A stretch of 64,000 nt of DNA from Stenotrophomonas sp. 364. GTDB taxonomy: Bacteria > Pseudomonadota > Gammaproteobacteria > Xanthomonadales > Xanthomonadaceae. Under the pieces are notes generated by a model. The model was not told the DNA's origin, did no database searches, and worked only from the letters and a program-made list of their open reading frames with translations. The translations under genes and the position numbers were made by a program. Location: positions 2,830,001 to 2,894,000 of the forward strand of contig NZ_CP047135.1 in the NCBI RefSeq assembly GCF_009832905.1, in the 5' to 3' direction. Below, piece by piece: positions 8,362-17,779 of the stretch (position 1 is its first letter; each line of letters opens with the position of its first letter).

Positions 8362-10607
8362 GCAGCCACCACCGTTACGCGAGCGGCACCCAGCGGTGCG
8401 GTTGCACCGTGGCCCGATTCAATCCAGACCGAACCCGCGGCGACGCGGGCGTCGACCACCACCGGCAGGGTGGCGCGGCCGGCATCGGTGCCGACCTTGG
8501 CCATCTGCCCTTCGGCCAACTGCAGGCGGGCGGCATCGGCGGTGTTGAGCACGATGCGCGGCGCGGTGTTGAGCGGATGCGACTGCAGCGCCTGGGCGCG
8601 ACGGACCACCGCATCGGTGCGGTAGATCGCGGCGGTCGAGGTCACTTCCAGCCCCTCGCCTGCCAGCGGCGTTGCGGCCGAAGTCGACACGGTGACGCTG
8701 ACCGGGGCCAGGCTGGCGCGCAGGCCGGCCAGGTCGATGAACTCGAAACCGGCCAGGGCCAGCTCGCCGCCCAGCGCACGCAGCACACGCCAGCCTTCAC
8801 GCGCCTCGCCCGGCAGCTTGCCGCCGGCACGGGCCGACTGCTCGCGACCATCGAGGTTGGTCAGGGTGGCATCCACTTCCGGCAGCGCGCCGATCGGCAG
8901 GATCACGTCGGCCACGTCGCGGGTGGAGGCACAGGCGAACTGGCTGAAGGCCACCACCTGCGCACCGGCCAGTGCCTTGCGGGCAGCGGCGGCGTCGGCG
9001 AAGTCCAGGCCCGGCTCGATGCCGTAGATGGCATAGGCCTTGCGCGGCTGGGCCAGCATGGCGTTGACGTCCTTGCCGGCCGGCAGCACGCCGGCGCGGG
9101 ACAAGCCCACGGCATTGGCACCCTGCGGGATACGGCACAGCTTGGCACCGGTAGCGGCGGCGAAATCGCGCGCGGCGGCGCGGATCGCAGCAGCCTGCGG
9201 GTGGTTTTCGGCGATGCCACCGACGATCAGCACGGCGTTGCTGGCGGCCTTGACGGCGTCACGCAGCTCGGCGTTGCCCAGTGCGTCGATGAAGGCCGAC
9301 GGGGCGACGATCTGCTTGCTGGCCAGCTTGAACGCGAAATCGAAGTCCACCGGATTGACGGCGTGGATCTTCGCATTGCGCGTGGTCTGCGCCTTGCGCA
9401 AGCGGGCATGCAGCAGCGGCAGCTCGTGGCGGATGTTGCTGCCAAGCACGACGATGCTGTCCGCGCCTTCGATCTCCGCCAGCGGCAGGCCGAACACTTC
9501 GGCGGTGGCGGCGTCGGAGAAGTCGCGGTTATTGATGCGGTGATCGATGTTCGTGGTGCCCAGGCCCGTGGCGAGACGGGCCAGCAGCGCGCCCTCCTCG
9601 TTCGAGGCCGACGGGTGCACCAGCACGCCGAGGTCGTCGCCCTGGTTGGCGGCGAAGATCTCCTTGGCAGCGGCCAGGCCTTCAGCCCAGCTCACTTCCT
9701 TCCACTCGCCATTGACCTTGCGCAGCGGCTTGACCGCACGGTCTTCGCTGTACAGGCCCTGGTGCGAATAGCGGTCGCGGTCGGACAGCCAGCATTCGTT
9801 GACCGACTCGTTGTCGCGCGGCACGGCGCGCAGCACTTCGCCGCGACGCACGTGCAGGAACAGGTTCGAGCCCATCGCGTCGTGGTAACCCAGCGACTCG
9901 CGCGCGGTCAGTTCCCACGGACGGGCGCGGAACTGGAACACCTTGTTGGTCAGCGCGCCCACCGGGCACACGTCCACGACGTTGCCGGACAGCTCGGTGG
10001 TCAGCGGCTTGCCGTCGTAGGTGCCGATCTGCAGGTTCTCACCGCGGTACATGCCACCCAGTTCGTAGGTACCGGCAACGTCGGCGGTGAAGCGGACGCA
10101 GCGGGTGCACTGGATGCAGCGGGTCATCTCGGTGGCCACCAGCGGACCGATGTCCTCGTCCGGCACCACGCGCTTGCGCTCATTGAAGCGGCTGACCGAA
10201 CGGCCATAGCCCAGCGACACGTCCTGCAGCTCGCACTCGCCGCCCTGATCGCAGATCGGGCAATCCAGCGGGTGGTTGATCAGCAGGAATTCCATCACCG
10301 AGCGCTGGAACTTCAGCGCCTTTTCACTGCGGGTGGCGACCTTCATGCCATCCATGACCGGCGTGGCGCAGGCCGGTGCCGGCTTGGGCGACTTCTCCAC
10401 GTCGACCAGGCACATGCGGCAGTTGGCCGCGATCGGCAGCTTCTCGTGGTAGCAGAAACGCGGGATCGGGATGCCGGCCTTGTCGGCGGCCTGGATGATC
10501 ATCGAGCCCTTGGGCACGACCAGGGACTGACCGTCGATTTCGACGGTGACATGTCCCTCGGGCACCACGGCCGGCGTCACGCCCGGATTGTTGGGTTGCG
10601 CGCTCAT
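8358..10607 (-). CDS. nuoG: NADH-quinone oxidoreductase subunit G
   Basis: Large peripheral-arm Fe-S subunit of complex I, 749 residues. The N-terminal 2Fe-2S domain shows CRMC and the downstream ACATPV. It is followed by the His-ligated cluster motif ([14 protein letters not shown]), then CIQCTRC and CPVGAL for the 4Fe-4S clusters. The remainder is a molybdopterin-oxidoreductase-like domain without a cofactor role in this family. ATG start overlaps the nuoF stop by 4 nt. The Ala-rich C-terminal half is less conserved in general. Confidence 0.96.
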   Translation of the reverse strand: MSAQPNNPGVTPAVVPEGHVTVEIDGQSLVVPKGSMIIQAADKAGIPIPRFCYHEKLPIAANCRMCLVDVEKSPKPAPACATPVMDGMKVATRSEKALKFQRSVMEFLLINHPLDCPICDQGGECELQDVSLGYGRSVSRFNERKRVVPDEDIGPLVATEMTRCIQCTRCVRFTADVAGTYELGGMYRGENLQIGTYDGKPLTTELSGNVVDVCPVGALTNKVFQFRARPWELTARESLGYHDAMGSNLFLHVRRGEVLRAVPRDNESVNECWLSDRDRYSHQGLYSEDRAVKPLRKVNGEWKEVSWAEGLAAAKEIFAANQGDDLGVLVHPSASNEEGALLARLATGLGTTNIDHRINNRDFSDAATAEVFGLPLAEIEGADSIVVLGSNIRHELPLLHARLRKAQTTRNAKIHAVNPVDFDFAFKLASKQIVAPSAFIDALGNAELRDAVKAASNAVLIVGGIAENHPQAAAIRAAARDFAAATGAKLCRIPQGANAVGLSRAGVLPAGKDVNAMLAQPRKAYAIYGIEPGLDFADAAAARKALAGAQVVAFSQFACASTRDVADVILPIGALPEVDATLTNLDGREQSARAGGKLPGEAREGWRVLRALGGELALAGFEFIDLAGLRASLAPVSVTVSTSAATPLAGEGLEVTSTAAIYRTDAVVRRAQALQSHPLNTAPRIVLNTADAARLQLAEGQMAKVGTDAGRATLPVVVDARVAAGSVWIESGHGATAPLGAARVTVVAA

Positions 10608-11944
10608 GCAGCGGCTGCCTCCACCTTCTTGCCGTCAACCATCGAATGACCGTTGACGATGTAGTACTCGAATTCGTCCCAGAACTGGCGCAGGAAGCCC
10701 TGGATGGGCCATGCCGCCGCTTCACCGAACGCGCAGATGGTGTGGCCTTCGATCTGGCCGGCCACCGTCTTCAACTGATGCAGGTCTTCCATGGTGGCCT
10801 TGCCGGCGACGATGCGCTCGAGCACGCGGTGCATCCAGCCGGTGCCTTCGCGGCACGGGGTGCACTGCCCACAGGATTCCTTGTGGAAGAACTGGCTGAT
10901 GCGGCAGGCGAACTTGACGCAGCAGACGCTGTCATCCAGCACCACGATGGCGCCCGACCCCAGCCCGGTGCCCAGGGCACGCAGGGTGTCGTAGTCCATC
11001 TGCAGGCCCTTGAGCTCGTCGGCCTTCAGCACCGGCATCGAGACGCCGCCCGGGACCGCGCCCTTGAGCTTCCGGCCCGGCTTCAGACCACCGGCCATTT
11101 CCAGCAGCTCGTCGAAGGTGGTGCCCAGCGGCACTTCGAAGTTGCCGCCCTTCTGCACGCAGCCGGAGACCGAGAAGATCTTCGGACCGCCGTTCTTGGT
11201 CAGGCTCAGGCCCTGGAACCATTCGGGGCCGTTGCGGATGATCGCCGGCACCGAGGCATAGGTCTCGGTGTTGTTGATGGTGGACGGCTTGCCGTACAGG
11301 CCGAAGTTGGCCGGGAACGGCGGCTTGTAGCGCGGCTGGCCCTTCTTGCCTTCCAGCGATTCCATCAGCGCGGTTTCTTCGCCGCAGATGTAGGCGCCGG
11401 CGCCCAGCGCGCCGTAGATGTCGATGTCCACGCCGCTGCCAAGGATGTCCTTGCCCAGCCAGCCGTTTGCGTACGCGTCGGCCAGGGCCTGCTCGAAGTT
11501 CTCGAACGGCTCGTGGTGGAACTCGCCACGCAGGTAGTTGTAGCCCACGGTCGAGCCGGTGGCGTAGCAGGCGATCGCCATGCCTTCCACCACCGAATGC
11601 GGGTTGTAACGCAAGATGTCGCGGTCCTTGCAGGTCCCCGGCTCGGATTCATCCGAGTTGCACAGGATGTACTTCTGCATGGTGCCCTTGGGCATGAAGG
11701 ACCACTTCAGGCCGGTCGGGAAGCCGGCGCCACCGCGGCCGCGCAGGTTGGACTGCTTGACCATCTCGATGACCTGCTCCGGCGAGATCTTCTCTTCGAG
11801 GATCTTGCGCAGGGCGGCGTAACCACCGGTCTTGAGGTAGCTTTCATACGACCACGGGGTGTCGTAATGCAGGGTGGTGTAGACCACCTGGTGCGGCAAC
11901 GGTGCGGGACCGACCGGACCACTGGGTGCGTGATGATGTGCCAT
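10604..11944 (-). CDS. nuoF: NADH-quinone oxidoreductase subunit F (NADH/FMN site)
   Basis: Catalytic 51-kDa-type subunit that oxidises NADH through FMN and cluster N3, 446 residues. The glycine-rich NADH/FMN motif [13 protein letters not shown] is near residue 70. A second FMN-contact region reads [16 protein letters not shown], and the 4Fe-4S motif [14 protein letters not shown] is near residue 350. The start ATG lies 3 nt after nuoE. A His-rich N terminus (MAHHHAPSG) precedes the conserved core. Confidence 0.97.
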   Translation of the reverse strand: MAHHHAPSGPVGPAPLPHQVVYTTLHYDTPWSYESYLKTGGYAALRKILEEKISPEQVIEMVKQSNLRGRGGAGFPTGLKWSFMPKGTMQKYILCNSDESEPGTCKDRDILRYNPHSVVEGMAIACYATGSTVGYNYLRGEFHHEPFENFEQALADAYANGWLGKDILGSGVDIDIYGALGAGAYICGEETALMESLEGKKGQPRYKPPFPANFGLYGKPSTINNTETYASVPAIIRNGPEWFQGLSLTKNGGPKIFSVSGCVQKGGNFEVPLGTTFDELLEMAGGLKPGRKLKGAVPGGVSMPVLKADELKGLQMDYDTLRALGTGLGSGAIVVLDDSVCCVKFACRISQFFHKESCGQCTPCREGTGWMHRVLERIVAGKATMEDLHQLKTVAGQIEGHTICAFGEAAAWPIQGFLRQFWDEFEYYIVNGHSMVDGKKVEAAAA

Positions 11945-11947
11945 GTC

Positions 11948-12475
11948 TTACTCCAACCCGTCCAGCAGCTCGTCGACTTTCTCGACGGTCAGGCGCTCGT
12001 GGTAATGGCCATTGATGACCATCATCGGCGCACCGGCGCAACCGGCCAGGCATTCTTCTTCACGCTTGAGGTAGATGCGGCCGTCAGCGGTGGACTGACC
12101 GGTCTTGCAGCCGAGCTTCTTCTCGGCGTGCGCGACCAGGTCCTCGGCGCCGTTCAGCCAGCAGCTGATGTTGGTGCAGAAGGCAACGTTGTGGCGGCCG
12201 ACCTTCTCCAGCTCGAACATCGAGTAGAAGCTGGCCACTTCGTAGGCCCACACCGGCGGCAGGTCCAGGTACTTGGCGACGCCGGCGATCAACTCGTCGG
12301 TCAGCCAGCCCGCGTTCTGCTCCTGTGCGGCATGCAGGCCCTGCAGGACAGCCGAGCGCTTGCGATCCGGCGGGAACTTGGCCAGCCAGTGATCGATGTG
12401 CGCACGGGTCTTGTCACTCAAGACCACCATCGGGTCGACGTCGCGCGCCGCCTCGAAATTACCTGTCGCCTTCAT
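11948..12475 (-). CDS. nuoE: NADH-quinone oxidoreductase subunit E (2Fe-2S)
   Basis: 24-kDa-type thioredoxin-fold subunit carrying the off-path 2Fe-2S cluster N1a, 175 residues. The four cysteine ligands are visible as CTNISC and, about 35 residues on, ECLAGC. GAGG lies 7 nt before the ATG at 12475, supporting this start. It is separated from nuoD by 94 nt that contain a hairpin, the largest internal gap in the operon. Confidence 0.97.
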   Translation of the reverse strand: MKATGNFEAARDVDPMVVLSDKTRAHIDHWLAKFPPDRKRSAVLQGLHAAQEQNAGWLTDELIAGVAKYLDLPPVWAYEVASFYSMFELEKVGRHNVAFCTNISCWLNGAEDLVAHAEKKLGCKTGQSTADGRIYLKREEECLAGCAGAPMMVINGHYHERLTVEKVDELLDGLE

Positions 12476-12522
12476 CGGCCGACCTCAGCGAATACGAAAT
12501 CGTTAAGAACCAGAACCTGCAG

Positions 12523-12540
12523 CGCCGGCAACAGCCGGCG
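12523..12540 (-). other. hairpin in the nuoD-nuoE gap
   Basis: CGCCGGC (12523-12529), loop AACA, GCCGGCG (12534-12540) forms a 7-bp GC stem inside the only sizeable gap (94 nt) of the nuo operon. There is no U tract, so it is not an intrinsic terminator. It could stabilise or process the polycistronic mRNA; that is inference only. Confidence 0.45.
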
Positions 12541-12569
12541 GGTGTCAGGCATCGTGCAAGCGGATGCGA

Positions 12570-13892
12570 TCACCGATCCACCTCGCCGAACACCAGATCG
12601 TAGGTGCCGATCATGGCCACCACGTCGGCGAGCATGTGCCCGCGCACGATCGAGTCGATCGAGGACAGATGGGCAAAGCCCGGCGCGCGCAGGTGCACGC
12701 GGAACGGCTTGTTGGCACCATCGGACATCAGGTAGCAGCCGAACTCGCCCTTGGGCGCTTCGACGGCGGCGTAGGTTTCGCCGGCCGGGACGCAGTAGCC
12801 TTCACTGAACAGCTTGAAGTGATGGATCAGCGCTTCCATGTCGTCCTTCATGTCTTCCCGGCTGGGCGGGGCGACCTTGAAGTTCTTCACCATCACCGGG
12901 CCCGGGTTGGCCTTCAGCCACGCCACGCACTGCTTGATGATGCGGTTGGATTCGCGCATTTCGGCCACGCGGCACAGGTAGCGATCGTAGCAATCGCCTT
13001 CCTTGCCCAGCGGGATGTCGAAATCGACGGCATCGTACTTGGCATACGGCTGCTTCTTGCGCAGATCCCAGGCAACGCCCGAGCCACGCAGCATCACCCC
13101 GGTCATGCCCCAGGCGTGCGCCAGTTCGGGGGTGACCACGCCGATGCCGACGGTACGCTGCTTCCAGATGCGGTTGTCGGTGAGCAGGGTTTCGTACTCG
13201 TCGACACGCTTCGGGAATTCAACGGTGAAATTCTCGAGGAAATCGAGCAGCGAACCTTCGCGCGCGGCGTTGAGGTTCTTCAGGGCCTTGCCCTTGTGCC
13301 AGCGCGATTCGGTGTACTTGGGCATGCGGTCCGGCAGGTCCCGGTAGACGCCGCCCGGGCGGTAGTACGCCGCGTGCATGCGCGCGCCGGAGACTGCTTC
13401 GTAGCAGTCCATCAGCTCTTCGCGTTCGCGGAAGGCGTACAGCATGACCGCCATCGCGCCCAGATCGAGCGCGTTGGAGCCCAGCCACATCAGGTGGTTC
13501 AGGATGCGGGTGATTTCGTCGAACAGGGTGCGGATGTACTGCGCACGCTCCGGCGCCTCGATCCCCATCAGGGTTTCGATCGCGCGCACGTAGGCGTGCT
13601 CGTTGCACATCATCGACACGTAATCCAGGCGATCCATGTAGCCGATCGACTGGTTGAACGGCTTGGACTCGGCCAGCTTTTCGGTACCACGGTGCAGCAG
13701 GCCCACGTGGGGATCTGCACGCATGATGGTTTCGCCGTCCATTTCCAGGATCAGGCGCAGCACACCGTGCGCGGCCGGATGCTGGGGACCGAAGTTCATC
13801 GTGTAGTTGCGGATTTCCTGGCGCAGTTCCGCCGGGTTGCTCGCAAAGGCCTGGTGGGCCTGGGGTTCACGCTTGCTCAGATCAGCACTCAC
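12570..13892 (-). CDS. nuoD: NADH-quinone oxidoreductase subunit D
   Basis: 49-kDa-type subunit of the peripheral arm, descended from the hydrogenase large subunit; with NuoB it forms the quinone-binding site. 440 residues. The family signature [15 protein letters not shown] and the following [15 protein letters not shown], with the quinone-binding His and Tyr region, are visible near residue 60. Translation starts at GTG, which overlaps the nuoC stop as GTGA. Confidence 0.97.
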   Translation of the reverse strand: MSADLSKREPQAHQAFASNPAELRQEIRNYTMNFGPQHPAAHGVLRLILEMDGETIMRADPHVGLLHRGTEKLAESKPFNQSIGYMDRLDYVSMMCNEHAYVRAIETLMGIEAPERAQYIRTLFDEITRILNHLMWLGSNALDLGAMAVMLYAFREREELMDCYEAVSGARMHAAYYRPGGVYRDLPDRMPKYTESRWHKGKALKNLNAAREGSLLDFLENFTVEFPKRVDEYETLLTDNRIWKQRTVGIGVVTPELAHAWGMTGVMLRGSGVAWDLRKKQPYAKYDAVDFDIPLGKEGDCYDRYLCRVAEMRESNRIIKQCVAWLKANPGPVMVKNFKVAPPSREDMKDDMEALIHHFKLFSEGYCVPAGETYAAVEAPKGEFGCYLMSDGANKPFRVHLRAPGFAHLSSIDSIVRGHMLADVVAMIGTYDLVFGEVDR

Positions 13893-14641
13893 TTTACTGC
13901 CTCCGTCTGCGCGCTTTCGCCGGCAGCGGTCTGGAAACGGGCATCGTCACGGATCACGCGGGGCACGCCGACACGCGGCTCCACCGAGGTGACCGGTTCG
14001 TAGATCACGCGCTTCTTTTCTTCGTCGTAGCGCACTTCGACGTTGCCGATCAGCGGGAAATCCTTGCGGAACGGATGGCCGACGAAGCCGTAATCGGTCA
14101 GGATCCGGCGCAGGTCCGGGTGGCCTTCGAAGATCACGCCGAACAGGTCGAACGCTTCGCGCTCGAACCAGTTCAGGCCCGGCCAAACATCGGTCAGCGA
14201 GGCGACCACCGGCAGTTCCTCATTCGGCGCAAAGCAACGGATGCGCATGGTGAGGTTGTGCTGGTAGGAACGCAGCTGGGCGACCACGGCGAAACGCTGC
14301 AACGGAATCGGCTGCGGCTGGGCGCCATCGCTGGTTTCGCGGGTGGGGAATTCACCCCAGGCGAAACGGCCGACGGACTTGCCCTCGACGCCACGGCTGA
14401 AGCCCTGGGACGAAACATCGGCCGTATCCCATTCGTCGCTGCCATAGCCGAGGTAATCCAGGCCGCACAGGTCAACGGCCTGCTCGAAACCGAATACGTC
14501 GCGCAGCGCCACAGCGGTGGCATGCCAGTCAGCGGCGGGCACTTCCAGCGTCACTTCGCCGCGGGGTTCGACCACGAAGACCTGCGCACCAGCAAAGTGT
14601 GCGGAGAGTCGGTCGATGAAGGAAGGTGCTTGCTCTGCCAT
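13889..14641 (-). CDS. nuoC: NADH-quinone oxidoreductase subunit C
   Basis: 30-kDa-type peripheral subunit of complex I, separate from NuoD here (fused as NuoCD in E. coli), about 250 residues. The family signature is the C-terminal stretch [20 protein letters not shown] followed by [19 protein letters not shown]. The reading frame extends upstream, but the start at MAEQAPSF (14641) gives the usual length and avoids running into nuoB. No strong ribosome site precedes it. Confidence 0.95.
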   Translation of the reverse strand: MAEQAPSFIDRLSAHFAGAQVFVVEPRGEVTLEVPAADWHATAVALRDVFGFEQAVDLCGLDYLGYGSDEWDTADVSSQGFSRGVEGKSVGRFAWGEFPTRETSDGAQPQPIPLQRFAVVAQLRSYQHNLTMRIRCFAPNEELPVVASLTDVWPGLNWFEREAFDLFGVIFEGHPDLRRILTDYGFVGHPFRKDFPLIGNVEVRYDEEKKRVIYEPVTSVEPRVGVPRVIRDDARFQTAAGESAQTEAVK

Positions 14642-14673
14642 GGGGGCTTGGCGTGCTCTAGTCAGGAGGGAGG

Positions 14674-15228
14674 TCAGCGGGCGATGGTCTGCGTACGCCA
14701 GATCTTCTTCTGCAACTGCAGGATCCCGTACACCAGCGCTTCGGCGGTTGGCGGGCAACCGGGGACATAGATGTCCACCGGCACCACGCGGTCACAGCCA
14801 CGAACCACTGCATAGGAGTAGTGGTAGTAGCCGCCACCGTTGGCGCAGCTGCCCATGGAGATGACCCACTTGGGGTCCGGCATCTGGTCGTAGACCTTGC
14901 GCAGGGCCGGGGCCATCTTGTTGACCAGGGTGCCGGCCACGATCATCACGTCGGACTGACGCGGCGACGGGCGGAACACCACACCGTAGCGGTCAAGGTC
15001 CAGGCGCGCGGCGCCGGCATGCATCATTTCGACCGCGCAGCAGGCCAGACCGAAGGTCATGGGCCACATCGAACCGGTACGGGCCCAGTTCAACAGCGCG
15101 TCGACGCTGGTGGTCAGGTAACCCTTTTCCAGCAGCGGGTTGTCGCCTTCGGGGCGCAGGATGTCGTCGACCCGCCCTTCCGGGACCGGGTTGTTCATCA
15201 GGCCGTCGAGCGTCTGAATCACTCCCAT
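14674..15228 (-). CDS. nuoB: NADH-quinone oxidoreductase subunit B (cluster N2)
   Basis: PSST-type subunit carrying the terminal 4Fe-4S cluster N2 that reduces quinone, 184 residues. The tandem cysteines [10 protein letters not shown] are visible, then [10 protein letters not shown] and [11 protein letters not shown], giving all four ligands. A GGGAG site lies about 8 nt before the ATG at 15228. The start lies inside the end of nuoA, with a 10-nt overlap. Confidence 0.97.
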   Translation of the reverse strand: MGVIQTLDGLMNNPVPEGRVDDILRPEGDNPLLEKGYLTTSVDALLNWARTGSMWPMTFGLACCAVEMMHAGAARLDLDRYGVVFRPSPRQSDVMIVAGTLVNKMAPALRKVYDQMPDPKWVISMGSCANGGGYYHYSYAVVRGCDRVVPVDIYVPGCPPTAEALVYGILQLQKKIWRTQTIAR

Positions 15229-15575
15229 TCCAGCGCTCCCTTCTTCCAGACGTAAATGAAACCGAGGAAAAGCATGCCTACGAAGAGGCCCATCGTGACC
15301 AGCGAACGTGCGCCCAGCTCCATGAAGACCTGGGTCCACGGCACGATGAAGATGATTTCCAAGTCAAATACGATGAACTGGATCGCGATCAGGTAGTAGC
15401 GCACATCGAACTTCATGCGCGCGTCCTCGAAAGCCTCGAAGCCGCATTCGTACGGCGAGAGCTTTTTCAGATCAGGACGTCGTGGACCGAGGAATCGGCC
15501 AACCAGCATCAGCGCAACGCCGATACCGGTGGCAACGATCAGAAACAGCAGAGACGGCAAATATTCGGCCAGCAC
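15219..15575 (-). CDS. nuoA: NADH-quinone oxidoreductase subunit A
   Basis: First gene of the complex I operon, a small membrane subunit of 118 residues with three helices. The conserved loop [20 protein letters not shown] is visible and is part of the quinone-site interface with NuoH and NuoD. The start is GTG (complement of 15573-15575), giving (M)[10 protein letters not shown], with GAGAG about 8 nt upstream. Longer in-frame starts would run into the tRNA-Leu gene. Confidence 0.95.
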   Translation of the reverse strand: MLAEYLPSLLFLIVATGIGVALMLVGRFLGPRRPDLKKLSPYECGFEAFEDARMKFDVRYYLIAIQFIVFDLEIIFIVPWTQVFMELGARSLVTMGLFVGMLFLGFIYVWKKGALEWE

Positions 15576-15601
15576 AGCGATTCTCTCTTGCCTCTGCCGC
15601 G

Positions 15602-15615
15602 ACGCCTGCAGGCGT
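15602..15615. promoter_or_regulatory. 14-bp perfect palindrome in the nuoA leader
   Basis: ACGCCTGCAGGCGT is a perfect palindrome 27 nt upstream of the nuoA start, between nuoA and tRNA-Leu. A second dyad (TGGCGC at 15649-15654 with GCGCCA at 15660-15665) lies further upstream. Either could be an operator or an mRNA leader hairpin in the nuo operon. No regulator can be named from the sequence. Confidence 0.4.
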
Positions 15616-15688
15616 GTTGGCATGGGGGAGTGGACGGATACCGCTACCTGGCGCTTTGCGCGCCAGACGAACCCGCTTACAAACAAAA

Positions 15689-15773
15689 TGGTGCCCAAGA
15701 GGGGACTCGAACCCCTACGACCTAAGTCGCTACCACCTCAAGGTAGTGCGTCTACCAATTCCGCCACCTGGGC
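15689..15773 (-). tRNA. tRNA-Leu (GAG)
   Basis: An 85-nt class II tRNA with encoded CCA, anticodon GAG (complement of 15737-15739) and the long variable arm typical of leucine tRNAs. It lies between secG and nuoA on the same strand. I see no terminator between it and nuoA, so it may be processed from a longer transcript. Confidence 0.96.
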
Positions 15774-15837
15774 TTACGTTCGCAAGGAGGGGTTTCCCTA
15801 TCGGATTCCCTCAGTGCGCCGCATATTGTAACCGTCT

Positions 15838-16278
15838 TCAGCGAGTCTGGGTGCCTTCCGAAGGCTTTTCTTCACCAGATTTCGGCGTTTCCGCCTGAGC
15901 CGGCACAGTAGCCTGCGGAACCGACTGCTGCACAGCGGTTTCCGGGGCTTTGGGCACGGCCGGCAGCTCGCCTGCCGGGGCGACCGGGGTCGTTGCGACC
16001 GGGGCCGACATCAAACCAAGATCCTGCTGGGTGGCCGGGCGCGAGCCATGGCTGGCGTACCAGGCCATGAACAGGCTGATGCCGAAGAACACCACGGCCA
16101 GCCACTTGGTCGACTTGGACAGGAAGTTGGACGCGCCACGCGCGCCAAACACCGTACCCGAGGCGCCAGCACCGAAACCCGAGCCTGCAGCGGCACCGGA
16201 ACCACGCTGCATCAGGATGAGCGCGATCATGGCGACGGCCACCAGCACGTAGACCACATTGAGGATCAACATCAGCAT
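15838..16278 (-). CDS. secG: protein translocase subunit SecG
   Basis: Auxiliary membrane subunit of the SecYEG export channel, about 146 residues. Two helices are visible (LILNVVYVLVAVAMIALILM and WLAVVFFGISLFMAWYA), flanking the family loop GSGFGAGASGTVFGARGASN. A Pro/Ala/Glu-rich tail of about 65 residues follows, longer than in E. coli (110 residues in total). ATG at 16278 is preferred because GAGGA lies 10 nt upstream; the in-frame ATG at 16299 has no such site. Confidence 0.93.
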   Translation of the reverse strand: MLMLILNVVYVLVAVAMIALILMQRGSGAAAGSGFGAGASGTVFGARGASNFLSKSTKWLAVVFFGISLFMAWYASHGSRPATQQDLGLMSAPVATTPVAPAGELPAVPKAPETAVQQSVPQATVPAQAETPKSGEEKPSEGTQTR

Positions 16279-16333
16279 TTCGAATCCGTCCTCGGACATG
16301 TTCGTGCCGACGGTTGGCCGGCAACATTACTAA

Positions 16334-17089
16334 TTAGCGCCCGGCCGCCGCAGTGGCGATGGCCAGGAAGTCCGCGGCGACCAACGAGGCGCCGCCCACC
16401 AGCCCACCATCGACATCGGGCTGCGCGAACAGTTCCCCTGCGTTGTCGGGCTTCACGCTGCCGCCGTACAGGATCGGCAACGAATCGGCGATTCTAGCAT
16501 CCAGCTTGGCCACTTCGCCACGGATGAACGCATGGACCTGCTGGGCCTGTTCCTTGGAGGCGGTACGGCCGGTGCCGATGGCCCAGACCGGCTCATAGGC
16601 GACGACGGCGTGCTGGAAGCCGGACGGGCCGACCAGGGCGAGCACGGGGGCAAGCTGGGCGGCGATGACCTGCTCGGTCTGGCCCGCCTCGCGCTGCTCC
16701 AGGGTTTCGCCCACGCACAGCACCGGGGCGAGGCCAGCATGCAGGGCGGCGGCGAACTTGCGGGCGACCAGTTCACTGGTTTCATTGTGGTACTGCCGGC
16801 GTTCGGAGTGGCCGACCAGGCCGAACCGGGCCCCGACTTCGGCCAGCATGGCGGCGGACACTTCGCCGGTGTAGGCGCCCTTTTCATTGGAGCTGACATC
16901 CTGCGAGCCGAAGGCGATGGCCCGGCCTTCAAAGGCTTCGACCAGTTCGCCCAGGTACGGCAGCGGGGGCAGGATCACCAACTCGACGCCGTCGACCGGC
17001 AGGCTGGCGACCAGGTCGCTGACCAGGTCGGTGGCGAATTGGCGGCTGCCGTGCAGCTTCCAGTTACCGGCGACGATCTTGCGGCGCAT
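16334..17089 (-). CDS. tpiA: triosephosphate isomerase
   Basis: Cytosolic TIM-barrel enzyme interconverting dihydroxyacetone phosphate and glyceraldehyde 3-phosphate, 251 residues. Catalytic motifs are in order: GNWKLHG with Lys11, GHSERR with the catalytic His, and AYEPVWAIGTG with the catalytic Glu, followed by LYGGSVKP for phosphate binding. AGGAG lies 6 nt before the ATG. It starts the tpiA-secG-tRNA-nuo run. Confidence 0.98.
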   Translation of the reverse strand: MRRKIVAGNWKLHGSRQFATDLVSDLVASLPVDGVELVILPPLPYLGELVEAFEGRAIAFGSQDVSSNEKGAYTGEVSAAMLAEVGARFGLVGHSERRQYHNETSELVARKFAAALHAGLAPVLCVGETLEQREAGQTEQVIAAQLAPVLALVGPSGFQHAVVAYEPVWAIGTGRTASKEQAQQVHAFIRGEVAKLDARIADSLPILYGGSVKPDNAGELFAQPDVDGGLVGGASLVAADFLAIATAAAGR

Positions 17090-17223
17090 GCGGTGCTCCT
17101 TTGGGTATCAGCCGGTAATGATACCGGATGAAACGAAATGGCGTGGTTGCGAAAACGCTTACATTTCAAATGGATATTGGTTTGGGGTATGCGAAAGGCG
17201 GGGATCCGGTTGCTATCGGGATG

Positions 17224-17328
17224 GGCTGGCGCGGGTGGGTTGGCAGGACACGCCGTAAATCCGTCCCTGGAGGCTCGTGGGCGCCATCCATGGCGCCCAA
17301 CGGTCCCGCCAACCCACCCACACCAGCC
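17224..17328. repeat. nested palindromic element A
   Basis: Outer arms of 26 bp (17224-17249 and 17303-17328) match in 23 positions and carry the end sequence GGGTGGGTTGGCAGG. Inside are a 28-nt core (17249-17276) and a perfect 10-bp hairpin (TGGGCGCCAT at 17278-17287 with its complement at 17290-17299). The core recurs in element B in opposite orientation. The arms resemble those of the cassettes at 47.9 and 48.4 kb. Confidence 0.8.
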
Positions 17329-17367
17329 CCCGACAGTCGGCCGGTTCGCATGGGAGAGCGGTGGAGC

Positions 17368-17392
17368 GTGCCGACCAACGGTCGGCACCTAC
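17368..17392. repeat. GTAG-type (SMAG-like) REP dyad
   Basis: GTGCCGACC (17368-17376), loop AAC, GGTCGGCAC (17380-17388), followed by CTAC. Read on the minus strand it starts with GTAG, as in the other dyads of this family in the window. Confidence 0.75.
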
Positions 17393-17433
17393 CCATCACC
17401 ACACCCCACCACCCACCACCCATCACCCATCCT

Positions 17434-17491
17434 CAATCCCCAATCCCCAATCCCCAATCCCCAGTCACCCGTAGCCCGTAGCCCGTGGCCC
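17434..17491. repeat. two adjacent heptamer tandem arrays
   Basis: Four perfect copies of CAATCCC span 17434-17461. After a short spacer, GTAGCCC is repeated at 17471-17477 and 17478-17484 and then appears as GTGGCCC at 17485-17491. Such short arrays are prone to copy-number change. They lie in the gene-free stretch. Confidence 0.85.
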
Positions 17492-17570
17492 ACAGCCTCA
17501 ACCATCCGCAGACCCAAAGCATCAGCAGCAAGCCCGCCCTGCCCTCGGTTCCGGTCGTAGCAATCTGTGA

Positions 17571-17680
17571 GGTCGGGCGCTGCCATGCCCCGCCGGGACC
17601 TTAGGCAACATGGATGTTGCCTAAGAGCCCCCAGGGACGGGTTCACGGCGTGTCCCGGCGGGGCATGGCAGCGCCCGGCC
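17571..17680. repeat. nested palindromic element B
   Basis: Outer arms of 30 bp (17571-17600 and 17651-17680) match in 28 positions around GGGCGCTGCCATGCCCCGCC. Inside is a perfect 12-bp hairpin (CTTAGGCAACAT at 17600-17611, loop GG, complement to 17625). It is followed by a 28-nt core (17625-17652) that matches the core of element A in 25 of 28 positions on the other strand. Confidence 0.82.
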
Positions 17681-17737
17681 AACCGATAGAAGCCGACCAG
17701 CCAGCCGTTGCCGTTGCCGTTGAATTTGACATAGCCC

Positions 17738-17767
17738 CTAAAAGAAGAAGGCCGCCTTCCGGCGGCC
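17738..17767 (-). terminator. intrinsic terminator of the oxygenase gene
   Basis: On the minus strand GGCCGCC (complement of 17761-17767), loop GGAA, GGCGGCC (complement of 17750-17756) is followed by the U-rich tail UUCUUCUUUU. It begins 13 nt after the stop at 17780. Confidence 0.8.
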
Positions 17768-17779
17768 CTCCTCCCAACA

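Larger units (their letters stand above)
17090..17779. other. 690-bp gene-free region rich in palindromes
   Basis: There is no credible coding sequence between tpiA and the oxygenase gene. The region holds two large nested-palindrome elements (17224-17328 and 17571-17680), one GTAG-type dyad, two heptamer tandem arrays and, at the right end, a terminator for the oxygenase gene. Open frames here follow the repeats and show no protein-like composition. Confidence 0.8.

Noticed and set aside
17434..17491. CRISPR array
   Set aside because: The repeats are only 7 bp, directly abutting, with no spacers and no cas genes anywhere in the window.
17128..17682. Possible small proteins in the tpiA-oxygenase gap
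   Set aside because: The predicted sequences are Pro/Thr/His tandem repeats caused by CAATCCC and GTAGCCC arrays.
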